From contig JAJYIJ010000056.1 in the NCBI GenBank assembly GCA_021790135.1, forward strand, positions 1 through 6,723: DNA of 6,723 nt. Direction: 5' to 3'. A program made the position numbers and the translations under genes. Under the pieces are notes generated by a model. That model saw nothing but the letters and a program-made list of their open reading frames with translations, searched no databases and had not been told where the DNA came from. The DNA is from a bacterium. GTDB lineage: Bacteria > Patescibacteriota > Patescibacteriia > Magasanikbacterales > GWA2-37-8. Below are positions 1 through 4,743 of the stretch, piece by piece (within the stretch, counting starts at the first letter, position 1; every line of letters starts with the position of its first letter).

Positions 1-1
1 C

Positions 2-934
2 CCGCAGGTACGCTTTACTGGCTTGGAAAACGGTTCGGCTGCGGTCAATTCGCAGGTGGCGGTACCTCTGGGGACAAAAGGGCTCTATATAGATTTTAGC
101 GGCAGTCCATCGTTGTCGGATAGTTGGACAGTCACAATTCCGAATATTTATTCTTCAAGTTACGTGACAAACAACAATGCTTATTTGGCGGCTTTGCAAA
201 CCGAAACGAGCACGCTCGCCACTGCAACAGCGGCCGTTAATTCGGCAGAAGTGGCTTTGGCGCAAGCCGAGGCTAATTTAGCCGTTGAAAAAGCCGCCCC
301 ACGTTCGGCGGACATTGCGGCTGCCGAAGCGCAAATTTTGACGGCGGAGGGTCAGGTGGCATCGGCCCAAGTGGCGCTTGATCACTCAGAATTGAAAGCA
401 CCGGCGAATGGAACAATTACCGCGGTCGACACGAAAGTGGGGGAGCAGGCGACTGCGCTTCAGGAAGTGATGATTCTCCAAGATGTCGAAGACTTGCACG
501 CTGAAGCCGAAGTCAGCGAAGCGAATATTGCCTCGCTCAAAGTCGGTCAGCCGGTTGATTATACGTTTGATGCTTTTGGTCCCGATGAACACTTTAACGG
601 CTCAGTTTTGACCATTAATCCAGCTTCGACGGTGATATCAGGAGTGGTGGATTACAAAGTAACGGCTGATTTTAAAAATATTCCCAATCTCAAGCCGGGC
701 ATGACCGCCAATATGACAATTTTAGTGGCGGAGAAAAATAACGTTCTCGCCGTACCGGCCAGCGCTATCATTAGCCATGATAACGCAAATTATGTGCGTA
801 TCATTACTGACCCTTCGAAAAATACCTATAAAGAAGTGCCGGTCCAGACTGGGCTCGAAGCTGATGGTGGTTTGGTGGAAATAATGGACGGCTTGTCAGA
901 GGGACAGGAAATCGTCAGTTATATTAAATCGTAA
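2..934 (+). CDS. HlyD/MacA-type membrane-fusion adaptor of an ABC exporter, 5'-truncated
   Basis: The reading frame is open from the window edge, so the N-terminus (signal or anchor helix, first lipoyl half, first hairpin helix) is missing; 310 residues are visible. Residues 1 to about 55 form a beta-rich segment (GLYIDF, then SDSWTVTIPN). Residues about 57-128 are a long Ala/Glu/Gln-rich helix, the returning arm of the coiled-coil hairpin. LKAPANGTI at about 131-139 is the classic second lipoyl half-motif. The beta-barrel follows (LHAEAEVSEANIASLKVGQ, then LKPGMTANM), with VLAVPASAI leading into the membrane-proximal domain (GLSEGQEIV). Adaptors of this family sit outside the cytoplasmic membrane and couple the transporter to its substrate or to an outer channel. 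The ATPase gene starts 3 nt after the stop, and two permeases follow, as in macAB or yknXYZ operons. The substrate is unknown. The family call is firm; the exact subfamily is not. Confidence 0.9.
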   Translation, partial: PQVRFTGLENGSAAVNSQVAVPLGTKGLYIDFSGSPSLSDSWTVTIPNIYSSSYVTNNNAYLAALQTETSTLATATAAVNSAEVALAQAEANLAVEKAAPRSADIAAAEAQILTAEGQVASAQVALDHSELKAPANGTITAVDTKVGEQATALQEVMILQDVEDLHAEAEVSEANIASLKVGQPVDYTFDAFGPDEHFNGSVLTINPASTVISGVVDYKVTADFKNIPNLKPGMTANMTILVAEKNNVLAVPASAIISHDNANYVRIITDPSKNTYKEVPVQTGLEADGGLVEIMDGLSEGQEIVSYIKS

Positions 935-937
935 TCT

Positions 938-1654
938 ATGAACTTGATTGCGGTAGAAAATCTTAAAAAGGATTATATAACCGGCGAAGTGGTGACACCG
1001 GTATTGCACGGCCTGACTTTTTCGGTTGAAAGCGGGGAATTTTTGGCGATCATGGGACCGAGCGGCAGCGGTAAATCAACGCTGATGCACATTTTAAGTT
1101 TTTTGGATCGGCCAAGTAGTGGCACGTATTTATTTGAGGGGCAGGACACGAAAAAATTTGATGATGACTATCTGGCGAAGCTGCGCAACGAACGGATTGG
1201 CTTCATTTTCCAGTCCTTTAACTTGCTTGCCCGTACAACCGTACTTGATAATGTTAAATTGCCGCTTCTCTATAGTAAAAAGAAAAATCACGATGCCTTG
1301 GCAAAGTCCGCCCTCGAAGCCGTCGGCTTATCGCATCGTCTTGGCTATTTCACCAATCAAATTTCGGGTGGTGAAAAACAGCGCGTCGCCATTGCTCGTG
1401 CCTTGGTCTGCGAACCGGCCGTCATTTTTGCTGATGAGCCGACCGGCAATCTTGATTCCAAATCGGGAAATACAGTGATGGAAATTCTTCAGAAATTAAA
1501 TGACCAAGGTCACACGATTATCCTTGTAACCCATGAAATGGACACTGCTAATCACGCCAAACGGATTATTCGACTGAAAGATGGCGTAATCATGTCGGAT
1601 GAAAAAATTGCCGACAGAACCATCGCGACTGATGGCAAAGAATTAGTAAAATAG
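938..1654 (+). CDS. ABC transporter ATP-binding protein, MacB/LolD/YknY type
   Basis: This 238-residue stand-alone nucleotide-binding subunit is complete and has the usual length for the family. Motifs in order: Walker A GPSGSGKST at 40-48, Q-loop Gln92 in FIFQSFNLL, signature ISGGEKQR at 142-149, Walker B with D-loop in VIFADEPTGNLDS from about 162 (Asp166, catalytic Glu167), and the switch His199 in ILVTHE. FIFQSFNLL and ADEPTGNLD are typical of the MacB/LolD/FtsE branch. It should hydrolyse ATP on the cytoplasmic face and power the two FtsX-like permeases encoded next. In Proteobacterial MacB the ATPase is fused to the permease; here they are separate, as in YknY/YknZ. The ATG is 3 nt after the adaptor stop, with no evident Shine-Dalgarno, so translational coupling is likely. 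The last 20 or so residues are poorly conserved. Confidence 0.96.
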   Translation: MNLIAVENLKKDYITGEVVTPVLHGLTFSVESGEFLAIMGPSGSGKSTLMHILSFLDRPSSGTYLFEGQDTKKFDDDYLAKLRNERIGFIFQSFNLLARTTVLDNVKLPLLYSKKKNHDALAKSALEAVGLSHRLGYFTNQISGGEKQRVAIARALVCEPAVIFADEPTGNLDSKSGNTVMEILQKLNDQGHTIILVTHEMDTANHAKRIIRLKDGVIMSDEKIADRTIATDGKELVK

Positions 1655-1660
1655 GCACGC

Positions 1661-2932
1661 ATGAATTTTCTTTCCACCATCCAACTCGTTTTCCGTACAC
1701 TCCGCGCCCGCAAGGGGCGTTCGTTTTTAACTATCCTTGGCATTGTTATTGGCGTGGCCGGAGTGATTATTATTATTTCCCTTGGTGCCGGTGCTCAGAG
1801 TTTGGTGCTAGGTCAAATCACCAAACTAGGCAGCAACTTATTGAGCGTGCAGCCAGGAAAAAGCAATGAAAAAGGTCCGCCCGCCCAGGCCTTTGGTATT
1901 GTCGTCACCACCCTCACGAATAGTGACGCCGAGGCCATTCGCATGAGCGGCGCCGTTCCGCATGCCGTGGCCGTGAACGCTGTCGTGCATGGCACCGCCG
2001 GCGTGACCTGGGGAAGCCAGAATATTGACACGAATTTTACCGCCACCGATGCTAATTATCCGGATGTCATTTCCATTAGCATGCAAGAAGGCCAATTTTT
2101 TGACCAGACGCAAGGTCAGGGGGCAGCGAACGTTGTCGTGTTGGGCTCGACTGTTGCCAACGAATTATTCGGGCAGAGTGGTGTGGATCCGATCGGGCAA
2201 GTAATCAAGGTAAAAAACAGTTCCGTTGCCGAGACTGGGGGAGTGCCCCTCCGCGTTATCGGTGTGATCGCTCCGCGTGGCACGTCTTTTTTCCAGGATC
2301 AAGATGATCAAATTTTTCTGCCGCTCGCCATTGGCCAAGGGCAACTGCTTGGCATTCACTATGTGCAGATGATCAATATCAAAGTCGATTCCGCTGCCAA
2401 TGTTAATCAGACCGTGAGTGACGTTACCACCTTGCTCAAGCAGCGTCATCATATTTTGCGCGATGCCGATGTGGATTTTACGGTTCGCAATATTGCTGAT
2501 GCCATCAGTGTTTTGACCACCATCACAGATGCCCTCAGTCTCTTTTTGACGGCCATGGCCGGGATTGCACTCCTTGTCGGGGGTATTGGCATTTTGAATA
2601 TTATGCTCGTCACGGTGGCCGAGCGCACACGTGAAGTCGGACTGCGCAAGGCAATGGGGGCCACGAACAAAAATATTCGCAATCAATTTTTGCTCGAAGC
2701 CGGCGCGCTCACCACCTTCGGCGGACTGCTCGGTATTGTGGTTGGTGTCATTGTTTCCTACTTAATTGCTCTCCTCATGCAACACCTGGGCTATGATTGG
2801 AGTTTTGTTATTTCGCTCTGGTCGATTGTTCTGGCCGTTGGCGTTTCGGTTGGCACTGGCGTTATTTTTGGATCGTATCCCGCCTTTAAGGCCGCAAAAT
2901 TGGATCCGATCGAAGCTTTGCGTTATGAATAG
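1661..2932 (+). CDS. MacB/FtsX-family ABC permease, first of a tandem pair
   Basis: The 423-residue product has the four-helix MacB/FtsX plan. TM1 lies at about 21-46 (LTILGIVIGVAGVIIIIS). A large extracytoplasmic MacB core domain runs from about 50 to 285, with the recurrent VVVLGSTVANELFG at about 158-171 and LRVIGVIAPRG at about 197-207. TM2 is about 291-318, TM3 about 345-373 and TM4 about 381-405. The cytoplasmic loop ERTREVGLRKAMGAT (321-335) and the C-terminal LDPIEALRYE are family hallmarks; the loop region contacts the ATPase. The protein probably works by mechanotransmission, moving its outer domain, rather than by passing substrate through a classical channel. It starts 6 nt after the ATPase stop and ends 3 nt before a second, diverged permease, so the two probably pair as a heterodimer. 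The transported substrate cannot be told from sequence. Confidence 0.94.
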   Translation: MNFLSTIQLVFRTLRARKGRSFLTILGIVIGVAGVIIIISLGAGAQSLVLGQITKLGSNLLSVQPGKSNEKGPPAQAFGIVVTTLTNSDAEAIRMSGAVPHAVAVNAVVHGTAGVTWGSQNIDTNFTATDANYPDVISISMQEGQFFDQTQGQGAANVVVLGSTVANELFGQSGVDPIGQVIKVKNSSVAETGGVPLRVIGVIAPRGTSFFQDQDDQIFLPLAIGQGQLLGIHYVQMINIKVDSAANVNQTVSDVTTLLKQRHHILRDADVDFTVRNIADAISVLTTITDALSLFLTAMAGIALLVGGIGILNIMLVTVAERTREVGLRKAMGATNKNIRNQFLLEAGALTTFGGLLGIVVGVIVSYLIALLMQHLGYDWSFVISLWSIVLAVGVSVGTGVIFGSYPAFKAAKLDPIEALRYE

Positions 2933-2935
2933 CCT

Positions 2936-4192
2936 ATGTTAGTCGGTGTCCAACAATCAATTAAAGGACTGCTTTCGAACAAGGTACGCACGGGTTTGAC
3001 CACGCTTGGCATTGTTATTGGCATTGCCACCGTCATCCTGGTTCTTTCCGCCGGCGCCGGTTTTCGGCAATTGATTAATTCCGAAGTGGAGGCGTTTGGC
3101 AGCAATACGCTCTTTATCGAAACGCGCGTGCCGCCGACAACGAAAAACCGTAATGCCGCGGCGGTGCAGGCTGACCAAAGTCGGGCCAGTTCGGGCGTGG
3201 CCATCACCACTTTCAAGAATCGTGATCTGGATGAAATTAAACAGCTTCCGAATGTTGTGAATGCCTATGGCATGGTGACGGGTCTTGGCGTAGTCAGTTA
3301 TCGCAATAACGAAAAAAGCGCGATTTACTATGGCGCTTCGGCTGATCGCTTTCTCATCGACAAACATACTCTCAAAGTTGGACGATTTTACACGGCAGCA
3401 GAGGATGCCGGCGGCGCCCAGGTCGTTATCCTTGGCAGCCAGCTGGCCAGCGATCTTTTTGGTCAAGATAATCCCATTGGAAAAATCATTCGCGTTGGCA
3501 CGCTTAATTTCCAGGTCATCGGCGTCTACAATCCGCAGGGGTTTGCCGGCGGCGGCACGGCGGACGACAGTTTATACATGCCGCTTACCACCGCTCAGCA
3601 TAAAATGCTTGGCATCGATTACTTGCTCGTCGGCATCGTCCAGTTAAAAGACATCAATCAAGCCGACCAAACTGCCGAGCAGATTAAGCTGCTCATGCGG
3701 CGTAATCACAACATCACCGACCCGGCGAAAGATGATTTTCTCGTGCAGACACAGGCGCAGGCGCTCGACACCTTCAACGTTATTTTTGATGGCATCGAAA
3801 TTTTGCTCATCGCCATCGCCGCCATTTCACTCGTCGTCGGAGGCGTGGGCATTATGAATATTATGTACGTCGTAGTCACCGAGCGCACGGCTGAAATCGG
3901 ATTAAAAAAAGCCCTCGGCGCTACCAACACCAACATTTTGAACGAATTTTTAATTGAATCAATCGCCGTGACCGTGCTCGGCGGTATTTTCGGGATTATT
4001 TTAGGAGCCTTTCTCGCTTGGTTGCTTTCGCTAATTGCCACGGCCAGCGGGCTTACCTGGCCCTTCACTGTACCTTTCAGCGCCATTATTTTAGCCGTTG
4101 GCGTTTCGGCGGCCATTGGCATCGGGTTCGGTGTTTTACCAGCTCAAAGCGCGGCGCATCTTGATCCAATCGAAGCGTTACGTTACGAATAA
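2936..4192 (+). CDS. MacB/FtsX-family ABC permease, second of a tandem pair
   Basis: This 418-residue paralogue of the preceding gene has the same architecture. TM1 is at about 20-43 (LTTLGIVIGIATVILVLS). The MacB core domain spans about 48-280, with VVILGSQLASDLFG at about 163-176 and FQVIGVYNPQG at about 192-202. TM2 is about 285-314, TM3 about 341-368 and TM4 about 380-401. The coupling loop ERTAEIGLKKALGAT (316-330) and the C-terminal LDPIEALRYE match its partner closely, while the outer domains have diverged. The core lacks the Gly/Pro/Gln-rich stretch near residue 70-78 of the first permease and instead has RVPPTTKNRNAAA at about 64-76. Conserved membrane parts with divergent outer domains suit a heterodimer whose halves do different jobs outside the membrane. 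The ATG follows the previous stop by 3 nt without a Shine-Dalgarno. This is the last gene of the operon; the next gene is on the opposite strand. Confidence 0.94.
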   Translation: MLVGVQQSIKGLLSNKVRTGLTTLGIVIGIATVILVLSAGAGFRQLINSEVEAFGSNTLFIETRVPPTTKNRNAAAVQADQSRASSGVAITTFKNRDLDEIKQLPNVVNAYGMVTGLGVVSYRNNEKSAIYYGASADRFLIDKHTLKVGRFYTAAEDAGGAQVVILGSQLASDLFGQDNPIGKIIRVGTLNFQVIGVYNPQGFAGGGTADDSLYMPLTTAQHKMLGIDYLLVGIVQLKDINQADQTAEQIKLLMRRNHNITDPAKDDFLVQTQAQALDTFNVIFDGIEILLIAIAAISLVVGGVGIMNIMYVVVTERTAEIGLKKALGATNTNILNEFLIESIAVTVLGGIFGIILGAFLAWLLSLIATASGLTWPFTVPFSAIILAVGVSAAIGIGFGVLPAQSAAHLDPIEALRYE

Positions 4193-4199
4193 ACCCGAT

Positions 4200-4221
4200 A
4201 AAAAAAGCGCCGTTGTCGGCG
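4200..4221 (-). terminator. Rho-independent terminator of the minus-strand unit
   Basis: Read on the minus strand, an all-GC 5-bp stem (CGCCG / CGGCG, loop ACAA, positions 4221-4208) is followed by one C and then seven Ts (4206-4200). On the + strand the same hairpin is preceded by As and followed only by AAGTTT, so it is oriented for minus-strand transcripts. It ends 8 nt before the stop codon of the convergent permease gene, so the minus transcript would end without running into that gene. The stem is short, hence moderate confidence. Confidence 0.65.
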
Positions 4222-4241
4222 TAAGTTTAAAATATGCGGGT

Positions 4242-4278
4242 GGCAGCGGCGGGAGAGAACGTCTCTCCCGCCGCTGCC
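4242..4278. repeat. Perfect 17-bp inverted repeat with a 3-nt loop
   Basis: Arms 4242-4258 and 4262-4278 are exact reverse complements around the loop ACG, and are very GC-rich. No T-run follows directly on either strand, so this is not a textbook intrinsic terminator. On the minus strand it begins 15 nt after the stop of the small basic-protein gene and precedes the T7 terminator. A 3'-end hairpin protecting that mRNA from exonucleases is plausible. It could equally stop or stabilise read-through from the convergent exporter operon. Confidence 0.85.
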
Positions 4279-4293
4279 TGAGCGTCGGGTCGA

Positions 4294-4482
4294 TTAATAG
4301 TTCCACCGCTGCAGGCTCTTTGGGAGCCGACGTTGGTTCCAGCGGCGACGCCACCGTCCGACGGCGTTGACGAGCCGCCGCCAGAAGCGTCTGCTGTAGT
4401 AGCCCAGCCGCTCCAGACGGCTGTCGTCCTTGTAGTACGCCATCTTCTCCCGACGTTTTTCGGCTTTTACGGAGTTCGCCAT
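4294..4482 (-). CDS. Small Arg/Trp-rich basic protein, 62 residues, unknown function
   Basis: I do not recognise this family. The ATG at 4482 is chosen over an upstream in-frame ATG at 4590 because a purine-rich GAAGGGAAGAAG directly precedes it, while the 4590 start lies inside a long hairpin stem. The product begins MANSVKAEKRREKM and ends LPKSLQRWNY. It contains 15 Arg, 5 Lys, 4 Trp and 5 Tyr against only 5 acidic residues, for a net charge near +15. The middle (about residues 22-50: RLERLGYYSRRFWRRLVNAV, then GRWRRRWNQ) looks helical and amphipathic. There is no signal peptide, membrane helix or Cys pair. Nucleic-acid or ribosome binding, or membrane-surface binding, would suit the charge. 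By my count 49 of 62 codons end in G or C, against about 38 of the first 60 in dnaG. Promoter, ribosome-binding site, hairpin and terminator all fit a real gene, but the ORF is short enough that chance cannot be excluded. Confidence 0.6.
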   Translation of the reverse strand: MANSVKAEKRREKMAYYKDDSRLERLGYYSRRFWRRLVNAVGRWRRRWNQRRLPKSLQRWNY

Positions 4483-4494
4483 CTTCTTCCCTTC
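4483..4494 (-). promoter_or_regulatory. Purine-rich ribosome-binding site deciding the small-gene start
   Basis: On the minus strand GAAGGGAAGAAG directly precedes the ATG at 4482. The GGGA core lies 5 nt upstream of the ATG, a normal Shine-Dalgarno distance. It is the best Shine-Dalgarno-like site in the window; the ATPase, both permeases, dnaG and the gene after dnaG have none that is convincing. It supports the 62-residue product over the 98-residue reading. Confidence 0.55.
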
Positions 4495-4498
4495 ATGG

Positions 4499-4513
4499 CC
4501 CCGCCGTGCGGGG
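4499..4513 (-). other. GC-rich hairpin just upstream of the small-gene ribosome-binding site
   Basis: Arms 4499-4504 and 4508-4513 (CCCCGC / GCGGGG) are perfectly complementary around a 3-nt loop. In the minus-strand mRNA the hairpin ends 4 nt before the purine-rich ribosome-binding site. It may keep that site open or form part of a larger leader fold. Confidence 0.55.
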
Positions 4514-4522
4514 TGAGGAAGC

Positions 4523-4570
4523 GACCGAGTGGGTAAGAGGACGGAACTGTCCCCGGGCTCAACTTCGGTC
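4523..4570 (-). other. Nested stem-loops in the minus-strand leader
   Basis: A 6-bp outer helix (GACCGA at 4570-4565 with TCGGTC at 4528-4523, minus strand) encloses an inner 6-bp hairpin (GGGGAC 4554-4549 with GTCCTC 4542-4537, one G-U pair, 6-nt loop). Together with the flanking hairpins this makes most of the 186-nt leader foldable. No known riboswitch consensus was recognised. Short helices of this kind can arise by chance in GC-rich DNA. Confidence 0.35.
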
Positions 4571-4576
4571 TTTGCG

Positions 4577-4628
4577 GGTCGAACTGCCAAAAAATGGTCA
4601 GTTTTGATTATCTTTTGGCAATCCGACC
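4577..4628 (-). other. Long near-perfect hairpin in the minus-strand leader
   Basis: Positions 4577-4600 can pair with 4605-4628 across a 4-nt loop: 24 pair positions, 19 of them Watson-Crick. In minus-strand RNA three further positions (4582/4623, 4584/4621, 4593/4612) become G-U wobbles and two (4596/4609, 4597/4608) are C-A mismatches, giving 22 of 24 paired. In + strand RNA three would be A-C mismatches and two G-U. The fold is therefore somewhat better on the minus strand, which matches the mapped promoter. It covers the alternative ATG at 4590, arguing against that start. Confidence 0.7.
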
Positions 4629-4640
4629 AGAATATTGTAG

Positions 4641-4667
4641 TAAATTTAGCCTAAAAAGCCAAATTTA
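4641..4667 (-). other. AT-rich inverted repeat at the predicted minus-strand transcript start
   Basis: TAAATTTAGC (4641-4650) and GCCAAATTTA (4658-4667) are reverse complements except for one position, which is a G-U wobble in minus-strand RNA. The spacer is 7 nt. The predicted minus-strand start is near 4668, so the repeat would be either a 5'-terminal stabilising hairpin or an operator overlapping the start site. Confidence 0.5.
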
Positions 4668-4674
4668 ACAAGCA

Positions 4675-4703
4675 ATAGTAGCATGCTTTTTAGCATTTGT
4701 CAA
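4675..4703 (-). promoter_or_regulatory. Sigma-70-type promoter driving the small basic-protein gene
   Basis: On the minus strand a perfect -35 hexamer TTGACA (4703-4698) is separated by 17 nt from TACTAT (4680-4675), which matches 4 of 6 of the -10 consensus. TGC directly before it gives an extended -10. Transcription should start near 4668. The spacer contains the inverted repeat ATGCT-N4-AGCAT (4683-4696), a possible repressor site. The -35 box overlaps that of the divergent dnaG promoter. Confidence 0.75.
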
Positions 4704-4725
4704 GCGCGCCGGCTCGTGTTACTAT
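4697..4725 (+). promoter_or_regulatory. Sigma-70-type promoter for the dnaG operon
   Basis: TTGTCA (4697-4702, 5 of 6 of the -35 consensus), a 17-nt spacer and TACTAT (4720-4725) with TG at 4717-4718 form an extended -10 promoter. Transcription would start near 4732, leaving a leader of only about 12 nt before the dnaG ATG. That suits the absence of a Shine-Dalgarno. It mirrors the minus-strand promoter around position 4700. Confidence 0.7.
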
Positions 4726-4743
4726 CAAGGTACATTACCACCT

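Noticed and set aside
2165..2686. A 173-codon minus-strand ORF inside the first permease (and similar ones at 2957-3466 and 5488-6018)
   Set aside because: They lie wholly antisense to clear, conserved genes and their translations show no recognisable domains. Such long antisense frames are common opposite GC-moderate coding DNA.
4222..4232. The hairpin at 4207-4222 as a + strand terminator of the exporter operon
   Set aside because: On the + strand it is followed by AAGTTTAAAA rather than a T-run. The seven As before it show that it is built for the minus strand.
4098..4370. A 90-codon + strand ORF running off the end of the second permease
   Set aside because: It overlaps the permease C-terminus out of frame and reads through the 17-bp hairpin into low-complexity Ser/Gly sequence. 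No initiation signal was seen.
4333..4536. A 67-codon + strand ORF opposite the small basic-protein gene
   Set aside because: Pro/Val-rich translation without domain sense, no promoter or ribosome-binding site on that strand. It looks like the antisense shadow of the minus-strand gene.
4483..4590. The 36-codon upstream extension of the small minus-strand ORF (ATG at 4590)
   Set aside because: The start lies inside the long hairpin stem and has no ribosome-binding site. The extension is Pro/Ser/His-rich and unlike the basic body, whereas the internal ATG at 4482 has a well-placed purine-rich site.
4200..4703. The minus-strand region as tmRNA, RNase P RNA, 6S RNA or a known riboswitch
   Set aside because: No T-arm/CCA end, no RNase P core signature and no riboswitch consensus were recognised by eye. 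An Rfam scan would be needed to exclude a divergent member.
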